Numbered from the stretch's first letter, positions 6,910 to 13,574 are shown. The stretch: 14,970 nt of DNA from Peptoniphilaceae bacterium (GCA_029983595.1 JASBZD010000018.1:1-14970), one strand, 5' to 3'. The notes: generated by a model not told the origin, from the sequence alone. Numbers and translations are program-made.

Positions 6910-8188
6910 TAAATCAAAAAAAGCTTATGAAGAAGCGTGCCGATATATACCTGGTGGAGTAAATAGCCCAGTTCGTGCATTTAACTCAGTAGGGACTTCT
7001 CCAGTATTTATAAAATCAGCAAATGGCTCAACAATTATAGATGAAGATGATAATAAATATATCGACTATATATGTTCATGGGGACCAATGATATATGGAC
7101 ATGGAAATGAAAAAATCCTAGAAGGTATAGATGAAGCTATAAAACGTGGAATGAGTTATGGACTTGGCACTTCTATAGAGCTAGAAATGGCGAAACTTAT
7201 TTCTGAAATATATCCTGCAGCGGAAAAAGTAAGGATGGTAAATTCAGGTACTGAAGCGACTATGAGTGCTATACGTGTCGCTAGAGGCTATACTGGACGT
7301 GATAAAATTATAAAATTTGAAGGATGTTATCATGGTCATTCTGACGGACTTCTAGTAAAAACTGGATCTGGTGCCTTAACTTTTAAAATGCCTACTAGCC
7401 CTGGAGTGCCAGAAGATATTATTAAAAATACGCTTGTAGCTAGATATAACGACCTAGATTCTGTAAAAAAACTTTTTGAAGAAAATAAAGATGAGATAGC
7501 ATGCGTTATAGTAGAGCCGATAGCAGGGAATATGGGACTTGTGCCAGGAAAGGCTGAATTTTTAGAAGGTCTTAGAGAAATTACAAAAGAAAATGGAACT
7601 GTCCTTATATTTGATGAGGTAATTTCGGGATTTAGAGCGTCAATAGCAGGGGCATCAAAATTATATGAAATTACTCCAGATATGGCTTGTTTTGGGAAAA
7701 TAATTGGCGGAGGACTGCCAGTAGCAGCTTATGCTGGGAAATCTGAAATAATGGATATGGTTTCACCTGAGGGACCAGTATATCAAGCGGGAACATTATC
7801 TGGTAACCCAGTAGGAATGTATGTCGGAAGAAATACGCTAAATCTTTTAAAAGAAGATACGACTTTATATAACAGACTAGAAGAAAAAACTAGAAAACTA
7901 GCTGATGGAATAAGAGATAATATTAAAAAGCTAGGTATAAAAGCATCTGTAAACCAACTTGGATCTTTAATGACGTTATTCTTTGGGGAGACTGATGTAG
8001 ATAGTTATGAAAAAGTAATGAATTGTGATACGAAAACTTATGCAAAATATTTTAATGAAATGCTACACCAAGGTATAATGCTACCTCCAGCACAATATGA
8101 ATGTATGTTTATATCTGATGCCTTAACTGATGAAGAGATAGAATATACTATAAAAGCTAATTATAAAGCACTAGAAAAACTAGTTTAA
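6899..8188 (+). CDS. hemL: Glutamate-1-semialdehyde 2,1-aminomutase
   Basis: PLP enzyme that turns glutamate-1-semialdehyde, the HemA product, into 5-aminolevulinate. The 429-residue length is standard. The N-terminal 'IPGGVNSPVRAF' (17-28) is diagnostic of HemL against other class III aminotransferases. 'MVNSGTEATMSAIRVAR' (113-129) binds the cofactor phosphate, 'YHGHSDG' (144-150) stacks on the ring, 'IFDEVISGFR' (237-246) holds the Asp239 that contacts the pyridine nitrogen, and Lys267 in 'CFGKIIGGGLP' (264-274) forms the aldimine. AGAGGA precedes the ATG, and the start overlaps hemB by 11 nt. It is the last gene of the tetrapyrrole operon; a strong terminator follows within a few bases. 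Confidence 0.97.
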   Translation: MEFNKSKKAYEEACRYIPGGVNSPVRAFNSVGTSPVFIKSANGSTIIDEDDNKYIDYICSWGPMIYGHGNEKILEGIDEAIKRGMSYGLGTSIELEMAKLISEIYPAAEKVRMVNSGTEATMSAIRVARGYTGRDKIIKFEGCYHGHSDGLLVKTGSGALTFKMPTSPGVPEDIIKNTLVARYNDLDSVKKLFEENKDEIACVIVEPIAGNMGLVPGKAEFLEGLREITKENGTVLIFDEVISGFRASIAGASKLYEITPDMACFGKIIGGGLPVAAYAGKSEIMDMVSPEGPVYQAGTLSGNPVGMYVGRNTLNLLKEDTTLYNRLEEKTRKLADGIRDNIKKLGIKASVNQLGSLMTLFFGETDVDSYEKVMNCDTKTYAKYFNEMLHQGIMLPPAQYECMFISDALTDEEIEYTIKANYKALEKLV

Positions 8189-8192
8189 AATT

Positions 8193-8244
8193 AAATCCAA
8201 CTTATTTTGATAATAGATTCTATTAAAGTAGGTTGGATTTTTTT
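8193..8244 (+). terminator. Rho-independent terminator ending the cob/hem operon
   Basis: The arms AAATCCAACTTA (8193-8204) and TAGGTTGGATTT (8229-8240) pair over about 12 bp, with one G-U pair, and are followed by a T run ending at 8244. It starts 4 nt after the hemL stop. Confidence 0.9.
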
Positions 8245-8279
8245 GTTAAAAAAATAATTTTAATTCCAAGTAAAAAAGT

Positions 8280-8309
8280 TTGTTTTAAATATTTTTAATG
8301 GGTTATATA
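8280..8309 (+). promoter_or_regulatory. Possible sodA promoter
   Basis: TTGTTT at 8280-8285 and TATATA at 8304-8309 are 18 nt apart, and a new transcript is needed because a terminator lies just upstream. The matches are only partial and the region is very AT-rich, so the exact boxes are uncertain. It would leave a leader of about 45 nt before sodA. Confidence 0.35.
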
Positions 8310-8363
8310 AGTATTAAGATGATAACAGATATTAATTAGAAATAAAATTTGGAGGAATAATAA

Positions 8364-8969
8364 ATGTTTGAATTAGTAAAATTACCTTTTGAGTACGATG
8401 CACTTGAGCCAGTTATAAGCTCTGAAACTATGCACGAGCATCATGACAAACATCACCAAACTTATGTAAATAACCTAAATAACCTTTTAGAAGGTACTGA
8501 ATTAGAATCTCTTGACTGTCCTAAAAAAGTTTTAGAAAGTCTTGATAAATTACCAGAAGATAAAAAACAAGCTGTAATCAATAACGCTGGTGGAGTTTAT
8601 AACCACAATCTTTTATGGGAATTCTTCACTCCAGGTGGAGCTAAAGAGCCAGTAGGTGAAGTAGCAGAAAAAATTAACGAAAAATGGGGTTCTTTTGATG
8701 AATTTAAAAAAGAATTCGTAGCTGCTGAAAAAGGAAGATTTGGTTCTGGATGGGCATGGTTAGTAGTTGATAATGGTGAATTAAAAATTACTACTACAAA
8801 AAACCAAGACAGCCCTGTTCTAGAAGGACAAACTCCAATTTATGGTAATGACCTTTGGGAACATGCTTTTTATATCGATTATAAATCAGATAAAGGTTCA
8901 TACTATGAAAAAGTATGGGATGTTTTAAATTGGGATAAAATTGAAGAAAAATACCAAGAATCTAAATAG
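8364..8969 (+). CDS. sodA: Superoxide dismutase, Mn-type (Fe/Mn family)
   Basis: Converts superoxide to oxygen and peroxide; cytoplasmic, as no signal peptide is present. The 201-residue protein shows all four metal ligands of the family: His26 in 'HEHHDKHH' (24-31), His81 in 'GGVYNHNLLW' (76-85), and Asp163 and His167 in 'NDLWEHAFY' (162-170). The gateway tyrosine Tyr34 is in 'HQTYV'. Gly-Gly at 76-77 together with Gln148 in 'KNQDSP' (146-151) is the Mn-enzyme arrangement, whereas Fe enzymes carry the glutamine near position 69-77. The metal preference is therefore inferred as manganese or cambialistic. TTGGAGGAA precedes the ATG. It is transcribed separately from the hem operon and followed by a hairpin and a small cupin gene. 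Confidence 0.96.
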   Translation: MFELVKLPFEYDALEPVISSETMHEHHDKHHQTYVNNLNNLLEGTELESLDCPKKVLESLDKLPEDKKQAVINNAGGVYNHNLLWEFFTPGGAKEPVGEVAEKINEKWGSFDEFKKEFVAAEKGRFGSGWAWLVVDNGELKITTTKNQDSPVLEGQTPIYGNDLWEHAFYIDYKSDKGSYYEKVWDVLNWDKIEEKYQESK

Positions 8970-8995
8970 TAGATTAGATTTTTAATAAAAATATC

Positions 8996-9025
8996 AAATA
9001 GGGCTTAGATAATAGGCCCTATTTT
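8996..9025 (+). terminator. Hairpin between sodA and the cupin gene (weak terminator or attenuator)
   Basis: AAATAGGGC (8996-9004) pairs perfectly with GCCCTATTT (9016-9024) around an 11-nt loop. Only about four T residues follow the stem, and the hairpin ends 14 nt before the next ATG. It may end most sodA transcripts while letting some run into the cupin gene. Confidence 0.55.
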
Positions 9026-9038
9026 AGTAGGTGAAATA

Positions 9039-9320
9039 ATGAAATATACAACTAGCGATAAGGAAATGGAAAAAATTTATAAATCTGATAACCAGATCAT
9101 TTTAAATCTAAATATTAAAGAGGGGAAAATTATACCTCCACATGATAGCGACTCGAGTGTCGTGGTAGTTATTTATGAAGGAGAAGTAGATTTTACTCTA
9201 AATGACGAAACTTTTAATGTCAAACCAGGTGATATAGTGGTGATAAAACCTAAAGAGATTCATTCGATAAAGGCATTAAAAGACAGTAAAATTATGGTTA
9301 TTAAGTCTGATTTAAAATAA
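9039..9320 (+). CDS. Small single-domain cupin protein of unknown function
   Basis: A 93-residue protein that is almost entirely one cupin barrel. The first motif region is 'IIPPHDSDSSVVVVIYEGEV' (31-50). The second is 'VKPGDIVVIKPKEIHSI' (61-77), with the usual glycine-aspartate turn and His75. Compared with the classic motif G-x5-H-x-H-x3,4-E, only His35 is present, and the second His is replaced by Ser/Asp, so a metal site, if any, would be incomplete. No substrate can be read from the sequence. AGGTG lies 5 nt before the ATG. It has no obvious promoter of its own and is probably reached by read-through from sodA. A good terminator follows. Confidence 0.8.
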   Translation: MKYTTSDKEMEKIYKSDNQIILNLNIKEGKIIPPHDSDSSVVVVIYEGEVDFTLNDETFNVKPGDIVVIKPKEIHSIKALKDSKIMVIKSDLK

Positions 9321-9336
9321 TTGAATATAAAGCTTT

Positions 9337-9379
9337 ACTCCATCTAAGTTAATAGATTTAGATGGAGTTTATTTTTTTC
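9337..9379 (+). terminator. Rho-independent terminator after the cupin gene
   Basis: ACTCCATCTAA (9337-9347) pairs over 11 bp with TTAGATGGAGT (9358-9368) around a 10-nt loop. A T-rich tail follows, including seven T residues at 9372-9378. Confidence 0.9.
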
Positions 9380-9402
9380 TATAAATTCTTTATTTATTAG
9401 TA

Positions 9403-9408
9403 TATAAT
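9403..9408 (+). promoter_or_regulatory. Likely folE promoter -10 box
   Basis: A perfect TATAAT lies 24 nt upstream of the folE ATG, just after the previous terminator. No good -35 box is visible at 16-18 nt, so strength is uncertain. The leader would be very short, about 17 nt. Confidence 0.45.
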
Positions 9409-9431
9409 ATATTGAAGAATTGAGGAGATTA

Positions 9432-9983
9432 ATGGATACTAAAAAAATAGAAGATGCAGTTTTAATGATTCTTGAAGCTATTGGAGAAGATCCAAGCCGT
9501 GAAGGACTAATAGAAACTCCTAAACGAGTGGCTAGGATGTATGAAGAAGTTTTTTCAGGACTTAATAATACTGCTAAAGAAATTTTATCAAAAACTTTTT
9601 CTTATGACGGAGAAGATATAGTAATAGTTAAGGATATACCTTTTTATTCAATGTGCGAGCATCACCTTGTGCCATTTTTTGGTAAAGCTCATGTAGCTTA
9701 TATTCCTAATGGGAAGGTAGCAGGGCTTTCTAAAATTGCAAGGACTGTAGAGCTTTATGCAAAAAAACCACAATTACAAGAAAGACTAACTCAAGAGGTA
9801 TCTGATGCTATTGTGGACTTTATGGATGCTAAAGGAGCTTTAGTAGTTATTGAAGCTGAACATTTATGTATGAGTATGCGTGGAGTAAAAAAACCAGGTA
9901 GTACTACTGTTACATCTGTTTCGCGTGGGATTTTAAATAAAAAAGATTTAAAAAATGAGGCGTATAGACTAATTGGGATATGA
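9432..9983 (+). CDS. folE: GTP cyclohydrolase I
   Basis: Converts GTP to 7,8-dihydroneopterin triphosphate, the entry to folate and also to queuosine and other pterins. Starting at ATG 9432 gives 183 residues, normal for bacterial FolE. GAGGAG just upstream is the ribosome site, and a TTG at 9420 overlaps that site and was not used. The zinc and catalytic residues are visible in 'FYSMCEHHLVPFFGK' (one Cys and the His-His pair) and in 'EHLCMSMRGV' (second Cys). 'EDPSREGLIETPKRVARMY' near the N-terminus is characteristic of the family. The folB-folK fusion follows after a gap that has its own promoter. The product could feed FolB, although the folate route downstream looks incomplete in this window. 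Confidence 0.97.
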   Translation: MDTKKIEDAVLMILEAIGEDPSREGLIETPKRVARMYEEVFSGLNNTAKEILSKTFSYDGEDIVIVKDIPFYSMCEHHLVPFFGKAHVAYIPNGKVAGLSKIARTVELYAKKPQLQERLTQEVSDAIVDFMDAKGALVVIEAEHLCMSMRGVKKPGSTTVTSVSRGILNKKDLKNEAYRLIGI

Positions 9984-10014
9984 GATTTTTATGCAATTGC
10001 TTGACTAAAAATCT
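9983..10014 (+). terminator. Possible AT-rich hairpin between folE and folB-folK
   Basis: AGATTTTTA (9983-9991) is complementary to TAAAAATCT (10006-10014) with a 14-nt loop, followed by GGTTTT. It is low in GC and its 3' arm covers the last base of the -35 box of the next promoter, so it may be a weak terminator or chance. Confidence 0.3.
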
Positions 10015-10028
10015 GGTTTTAATATACT
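10001..10028 (+). promoter_or_regulatory. Promoter of the folB-folK gene
   Basis: TTGACT (10001-10006) and TATACT (10023-10028) are separated by 16 nt, each matching the sigma-A consensus at five of six positions. A perfect TATAAT at 10029-10034 overlaps but would need a 22-nt spacer. Confidence 0.6.
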
Positions 10029-10068
10029 TATAATAGGTAACAAAATCTTATGAAAGGTTCATTAGTAT

Positions 10069-10896
10069 ATGTTAGATTACATTAATATAGTAGGTCTGGA
10101 AGTATATGCTTATCATGGAGTAGATGAAGAGGGAGTCTTAGGCCAGGTTTATATAATTGATTTAAGAATAGGGACTGATTTACAACCTGCTGGTTTTAAA
10201 GATGGATTAGAATATTCGCTTCATTATGGTGAGTTATGTCTTAGAATTTCAAGAGTATTTAAAGCTAGTAATTATGAAACAATGGAAGCATGTGCAGAAG
10301 TTATATCTCAGCTTCTATTAACAGAATATGACGAAATCGAAGATGTCATGGTAAAAATTAGAAAAACTAGTAATAGAATAGAAGAGCGTACTAGTGAAAT
10401 TTCTGTAGAAATTTATAGAAGAAAAACTAGAGTTTATCTAAACTTATTTGCTATGAACGAAAATAGAGAAGAAAATATTATTGATGCTTTAGAAAGAATT
10501 GACGAAAGTAATTATTTAAAAGTAGTAAATAAATCTAGCTTATTTGAAAGAGAAAGTACTTCGGGCACTGGATTTTATAAAAATCAGGTAGTAGAAATAT
10601 TATCTTTATTAAAGCCTATTGAATTAAATAGCTTTATTAAAGATTTGAATGATGAGATCAATGGAAATAATGAAGGATTTTCTGATAACGATCTTTTTAT
10701 AGATATTCTATTTTATGGAGATGAAATAATTCAGACTGATTCTTTAACTGTGCCTAATCCTTTCATAGAAGATAGATATTCAGTTATAGAAGGGTTAAAT
10801 GAAATAAGCCCATATTTTATACATCCAGTTTCTAAAAAACAAATTAGACGTATAAAAGATGAAATGGAAATGGAATATAATTTTTATGAAGATTAA
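10069..10896 (+). CDS. folB-folK: FolB-FolK fusion: dihydroneopterin aldolase with a degenerate hydroxymethyldihydropterin pyrophosphokinase domain
   Basis: Residues 1-118 are FolB, which cleaves dihydroneopterin to 6-hydroxymethyl-dihydropterin: 'GLEVYAYHGVDEEGVLGQ' (9-26) holds the acidic residue, 'SLHYGEL' (50-56) the conserved Tyr53, and 'VKIRKTSNRI' (95-104) the lysine. The usual Pro-rich loop after that lysine is altered. Residues 121-270 align with FolK only in outline: 'RVYLNLFAMNENREEN' (121-136) replaces the usual GSNLGDR start. 'DLFIDILFYGDEIIQTD' (208-224) replaces R-T-x-D-x-D. From memory of the E. coli enzyme, Asp95 corresponds to Phe210, Asp97 is kept as Asp212, Arg92 is lost, and His115 becomes Asn230 in 'LTVPNPFIEDR' (226-236). 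The pyrophosphokinase activity is therefore doubtful. The AAAGG site lies 11 nt before ATG. Confidence 0.88.
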   Translation: MLDYINIVGLEVYAYHGVDEEGVLGQVYIIDLRIGTDLQPAGFKDGLEYSLHYGELCLRISRVFKASNYETMEACAEVISQLLLTEYDEIEDVMVKIRKTSNRIEERTSEISVEIYRRKTRVYLNLFAMNENREENIIDALERIDESNYLKVVNKSSLFERESTSGTGFYKNQVVEILSLLKPIELNSFIKDLNDEINGNNEGFSDNDLFIDILFYGDEIIQTDSLTVPNPFIEDRYSVIEGLNEISPYFIHPVSKKQIRRIKDEMEMEYNFYED

Positions 10897-10925
10897 AATA
10901 GAGCTTTTATCTGCTCTATTTTTTT
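10895..10925 (+). terminator. Rho-independent terminator after folB-folK
   Basis: AAAATAGAGC (10895-10904) pairs with GCTCTATTTT (10913-10922) around an 8-nt loop, within a run of seven T residues at 10919-10925. The first bases overlap the stop codon. Confidence 0.88.
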
Positions 10926-10948
10926 ATAAAGATAAACTTTAGTTTGGG

Positions 10949-10954
10949 TATAAT
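10949..10954 (+). promoter_or_regulatory. Likely cdd-udp promoter -10 box
   Basis: A perfect TATAAT lies 35 nt upstream of the cdd ATG and just after a terminator. No convincing -35 box is visible at the right distance. Confidence 0.45.
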
Positions 10955-10983
10955 ATTTATAAGTAAAATTTTTGGAGATATTG

Positions 10984-11397
10984 ATGGATATAAAAAAATT
11001 TATTAAGTTAGCTATAGAGGCAAGTTATAATGCCTATGCTCCATATTCTAATTTTCAGGTAGGTGCAGCAGTAGAGACTGAAAGTGGCAGAATTTATACA
11101 GGTTCAAATATTGAAAATGCCTCTTATTCTGCTACGATTTGTGCTGAGCGAGTAGCTATTTCTAAAGCTATTTCTGAAGGGTATGAAAAGATTAAGACTC
11201 TAATAGTTTATGGAAAATATGAAAATGAACAAGAAGCCGGAGATGTATTTCCTTGTGGGATATGCCGGCAGTTTGTAAGCGAGTTTGCATCAGATGATTT
11301 GAAGATACTTATTGCATCTAGTGAGGATAATTATAAAATTTTTACTCTTAATGAGCTTATGCCTCATAGTTTTAGTAGTGTAAGTGCATATAAATAA
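10984..11397 (+). CDS. cdd: Cytidine deaminase (small tetrameric type)
   Basis: Deaminates cytidine and deoxycytidine to uridine and deoxyuridine in pyrimidine salvage. Starting at ATG 10984 gives 137 residues, the size of the tetrameric one-domain enzymes. TTTGGAG ends 6 nt upstream, while TTG at 10972 overlaps that site. The active site is clear: 'AYAPYSNFQVGAA' (16-28), 'GSNIENASY' for substrate binding, 'CAERVA' with the zinc cysteine and catalytic glutamate, and 'PCGICRQ' with the other two zinc cysteines. It lies 15 nt upstream of udp, whose enzyme can take the uridine it makes, so the pair forms a short salvage operon. Confidence 0.97.
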   Translation: MDIKKFIKLAIEASYNAYAPYSNFQVGAAVETESGRIYTGSNIENASYSATICAERVAISKAISEGYEKIKTLIVYGKYENEQEAGDVFPCGICRQFVSEFASDDLKILIASSEDNYKIFTLNELMPHSFSSVSAYK

Positions 11398-11412
11398 AGA
11401 AGTTGGTAAATT

Positions 11413-12171
11413 ATGGAAAAATTATATCATATAGGAATTGATGATTCGCATAAAGCAAAATACGCGATATTGCCAGGTGATCCTGGTAGAGTAGAAAAAA
11501 TTGCAGAGTTTTTAGAAGAACCAAAAAAAATTGGCCAAAATCGTGAATACACTACCTATGTTGGAAAACTCGATGGCGAGAATATACTAGTTATGTCAAC
11601 TGGAATGGGTGGTCCGTCCACAGCAATAGGAGTTGAGGAACTTTTTATGACTGGTGTGAGAAATTTTATAAGAATCGGTACTTGTGGCGGAATGAATGAG
11701 AAAGTAAAACCTGGAGATCTTATAATTCCTACAGGTAGCATTCGTCTAGAAGGGACATCTGATGAATATGTCCCGAAAGAGTTTCCAGCTGTCCCTGATT
11801 TTTCTCTTACGACTTCATTAGTTGAGGCAACAAAATCTAAAAGTTACAGCTATCATACGGGAGTGGTGCAGTGTAAGGACTCTTTTTATGGCCAGCATGA
11901 TCCACAAAGAATGCCGGTAGGTAAGGAGCTTATGTATAAGTGGGATGCTTATATAAAAGCTAATTGTCTGGCGTCTGAGATGGAATCAGCAGCACTATTT
12001 ACAGTTACTCAAGTTTTAGGGGCGCGTTCTGCGTGTATTTTAAATACTGTATGGAACCAAGAAAGAGCTAAAATGGGCTATAAAGAAGAAAAAAATCTAG
12101 ATACTTCTAAAGCTATTGAAGTAGCAGTTGAAGCTATTAGATTAGATATTAAAAATAAAAGGGGAGTTTAA
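11413..12171 (+). CDS. udp: Uridine phosphorylase
   Basis: Phosphorolysis of uridine to uracil and ribose-1-phosphate. The 252-residue length and sequence follow the hexameric NP-I family and resemble E. coli Udp closely. The N-terminal 'AILPGDPGRVEKIAEFLE' (18-35) includes the phosphate-binding GDPxR, with 'REYTTYVGKLDG' (44-55), 'STGMGGPSTAIGVEEL' (62-77) and 'RIGTCGGMN' (88-96). The purine/uridine-site segment is 'CLASEMESAALFT' near residue 185, with the ribose-binding Glu-Met-Glu. 'RLEGTSDEYVPKEFPAVPDF' is closer to uridine than to purine nucleoside phosphorylases. A purine or mixed specificity cannot be fully excluded. It follows cdd, and its stop shares one base with the DUF3783 gene (TAATG). 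Confidence 0.92.
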   Translation: MEKLYHIGIDDSHKAKYAILPGDPGRVEKIAEFLEEPKKIGQNREYTTYVGKLDGENILVMSTGMGGPSTAIGVEELFMTGVRNFIRIGTCGGMNEKVKPGDLIIPTGSIRLEGTSDEYVPKEFPAVPDFSLTTSLVEATKSKSYSYHTGVVQCKDSFYGQHDPQRMPVGKELMYKWDAYIKANCLASEMESAALFTVTQVLGARSACILNTVWNQERAKMGYKEEKNLDTSKAIEVAVEAIRLDIKNKRGV

Positions 12172-12719
12172 TGAAAAAGTTATTAGTTTATAATATGCCA
12201 GAAAGAGAATTAAATGGGCTTAATGGCTTAAAAGATAAATATGAATATGAAATTATAATTGCAGATATGGATAATCTAGGACATAAAATATCTGATATAA
12301 TCGATGGAACTCATGGCGAGCCAGTAAATCATGAAAGGCTAGAGCATGTAGATATTAATTTTTTAATGATACATGGATTTGATAAATCTGAATTAGGTGC
12401 TTTTGTCAATGAACTTAATTCTAACGATATTAAATTGCCAAATAAATGTATATCAACACCAATTAATCTAGATTGGGTTTTATATGACCTTCTTTTAGAA
12501 AACCAGGAAGAAGCTCTACTAATGCCAATTATCACAAATCTTTTTAAACTTAGAACTGCTATGACAAAGCTTCACGAATCTGGAAATGGTTCTAAAGAGT
12601 TAGAAGATGAAATAAACTATTTAAATGAATATATAGCTAGACGCGATTATGAATATGATGAGCTACGAGAAATATTTAATAAAGCAGCAAAAATTTATAA
12701 TAATCATATAGAAAATTAA
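12171..12719 (+). CDS. DUF3783 domain protein of unknown function
   Basis: A 182-residue acidic protein with no signal peptide or membrane segment. The middle, about residues 63-115, fits DUF3783: 'FLMIHGFDKSELGAFVNEL' (64-82), then 'NDIKLPNKCISTPINLDW' (85-102), ending in the leucine-rich 'VLYDLLLENQEE' (103-114). The family is recognised by the F-x-G/H-F-D start and the 'TPxNxxW' centre. The last 65 residues are charged and probably helical, possibly a coiled coil. The first 60 residues resemble a small alpha/beta segment, with the hydrophobic strand 'KLLVYNM'. It is translationally coupled to udp by a 1-nt overlap, preceded by GGGGAG. A role in nucleoside metabolism is suggested only by this context. 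No catalytic motif was seen. Confidence 0.8.
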   Translation: MKKLLVYNMPERELNGLNGLKDKYEYEIIIADMDNLGHKISDIIDGTHGEPVNHERLEHVDINFLMIHGFDKSELGAFVNELNSNDIKLPNKCISTPINLDWVLYDLLLENQEEALLMPIITNLFKLRTAMTKLHESGNGSKELEDEINYLNEYIARRDYEYDELREIFNKAAKIYNNHIEN

Positions 12720-12722
12720 AAT

Positions 12723-12772
12723 AAAGCCTTTGTGCAAAGATTTAGAAATCTTAAAACGCACATAGGCTTTTT
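12723..12772. terminator. Bidirectional terminator between the udp operon and nadK
   Basis: AAAGCCTTTGTGC (12723-12735) pairs with GCACATAGGCTTT (12758-12770), 12 of 13 bp with one T-T mismatch. An inner AAGATT/AATCTT stem caps it. T-rich sequence flanks both sides (TTTTT to the right, AAATAAA to the left), so it can stop both converging transcripts; it overlaps the nadK stop codon. Confidence 0.85.
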
Positions 12773-13574
12773 ATATAAATTTATCTTTTAAATTTTGCCA
12801 ATAAAAATCTTCTTTAAAAACTAGTCTTTTTACATATTTATCAGATAATGTTATCTCGACTTTCTGGAGATTCCAATACTCTTTTTCATAACCATCTATA
12901 AGTACAATACAGCCATTAGTATATCTAGAAGTAGGTTTTAGTGTGATCTTTGTATTTCCATCTACTACTAAACTAGATAATAGCGAGCGATATGCAGAGC
13001 TATGAATTGGCGCGATAGGCGTAATCTGCATTGATTCTAAAGTGGTATAGACTATTGAACCACCAACAGACATATTATAAGCTGTCGAACCTATTGGGGA
13101 AGATACCATCATTCCATCTCCAGCAAAAATCTGAAGATGATGCTCATTGATATATACTTGCATCTGAACGATTTTTGAATTTTTCCCCTTTAAAACTACC
13201 TCATTTATTACATGTTCTGTAAATACTTTATTTTTAGTAAAAATCTTAACTCTTATAAGTTTATCTTCTTCAGTATGATATTTTCCCTGTTCATAAAGAT
13301 CTAAAAAATTGTCTATTCTATTAGGGTCTATCTCCTGAAAAAAACCTAGTGTACCAGTATTTATTCCGACTATGGGAGTTTTAGGAAAATGGTTAAGCTG
13401 TACAGTCTTTATAAAAGAGCCATCACCGCCCAAGCTTATAGTAAGCTCAGCATCATGATCAAACTCCTGAGATATTTTATATCCGCGACTTTCTAATTTC
13501 TCAAATAGGTCTTTTTTTACTCTTCTCGTTTTATTATTTTTATTACTAACTACATTAATTAACTTTTCTTTCAT
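12771..13574 (-). CDS. nadK: NAD kinase
   Basis: Phosphorylates NAD to NADP using ATP or polyphosphate. Starting at the ATG whose complement is 13572-13574 gives 267 residues, normal for Firmicute NadK. An in-frame TTG four codons upstream has no ribosome site and is less likely. The family signatures are clear: 'ISLGGDGSFIKT' (46-57) with the catalytic aspartate, 'IVGINTGTLGFF' (68-79), 'INEVVL' (123-128), and 'FAGDGMMVSSPIGSTAYNMSVGG' spread over 150-172, which binds NAD and the ribose. It is convergent with the udp operon and divergent from tdk. No neighbouring gene depends on it directly, and it is probably transcribed alone. Confidence 0.96.
   Translation of the reverse strand: MKEKLINVVSNKNNKTRRVKKDLFEKLESRGYKISQEFDHDAELTISLGGDGSFIKTVQLNHFPKTPIVGINTGTLGFFQEIDPNRIDNFLDLYEQGKYHTEEDKLIRVKIFTKNKVFTEHVINEVVLKGKNSKIVQMQVYINEHHLQIFAGDGMMVSSPIGSTAYNMSVGGSIVYTTLESMQITPIAPIHSSAYRSLLSSLVVDGNTKITLKPTSRYTNGCIVLIDGYEKEYWNLQKVEITLSDKYVKRLVFKEDFYWQNLKDKFI

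Noticed and set aside
9420..9431. TTG start for folE adding four residues
   Set aside because: It overlaps the GAGGAG ribosome site that serves ATG 9432.
10001..10034. TTGACT with TATAAT as the folB promoter
   Set aside because: The spacer would be 22 nt; TATACT at 16 nt is the better partner.
10972..10983. TTG start for cdd
   Set aside because: It overlaps the GGAG ribosome site that serves ATG 10984.
11413..12171. Purine nucleoside phosphorylase (DeoD) as the identity
   Set aside because: Overall motifs and length follow E. coli uridine phosphorylase more closely and the gene follows cdd, though overlap in specificity cannot be excluded.
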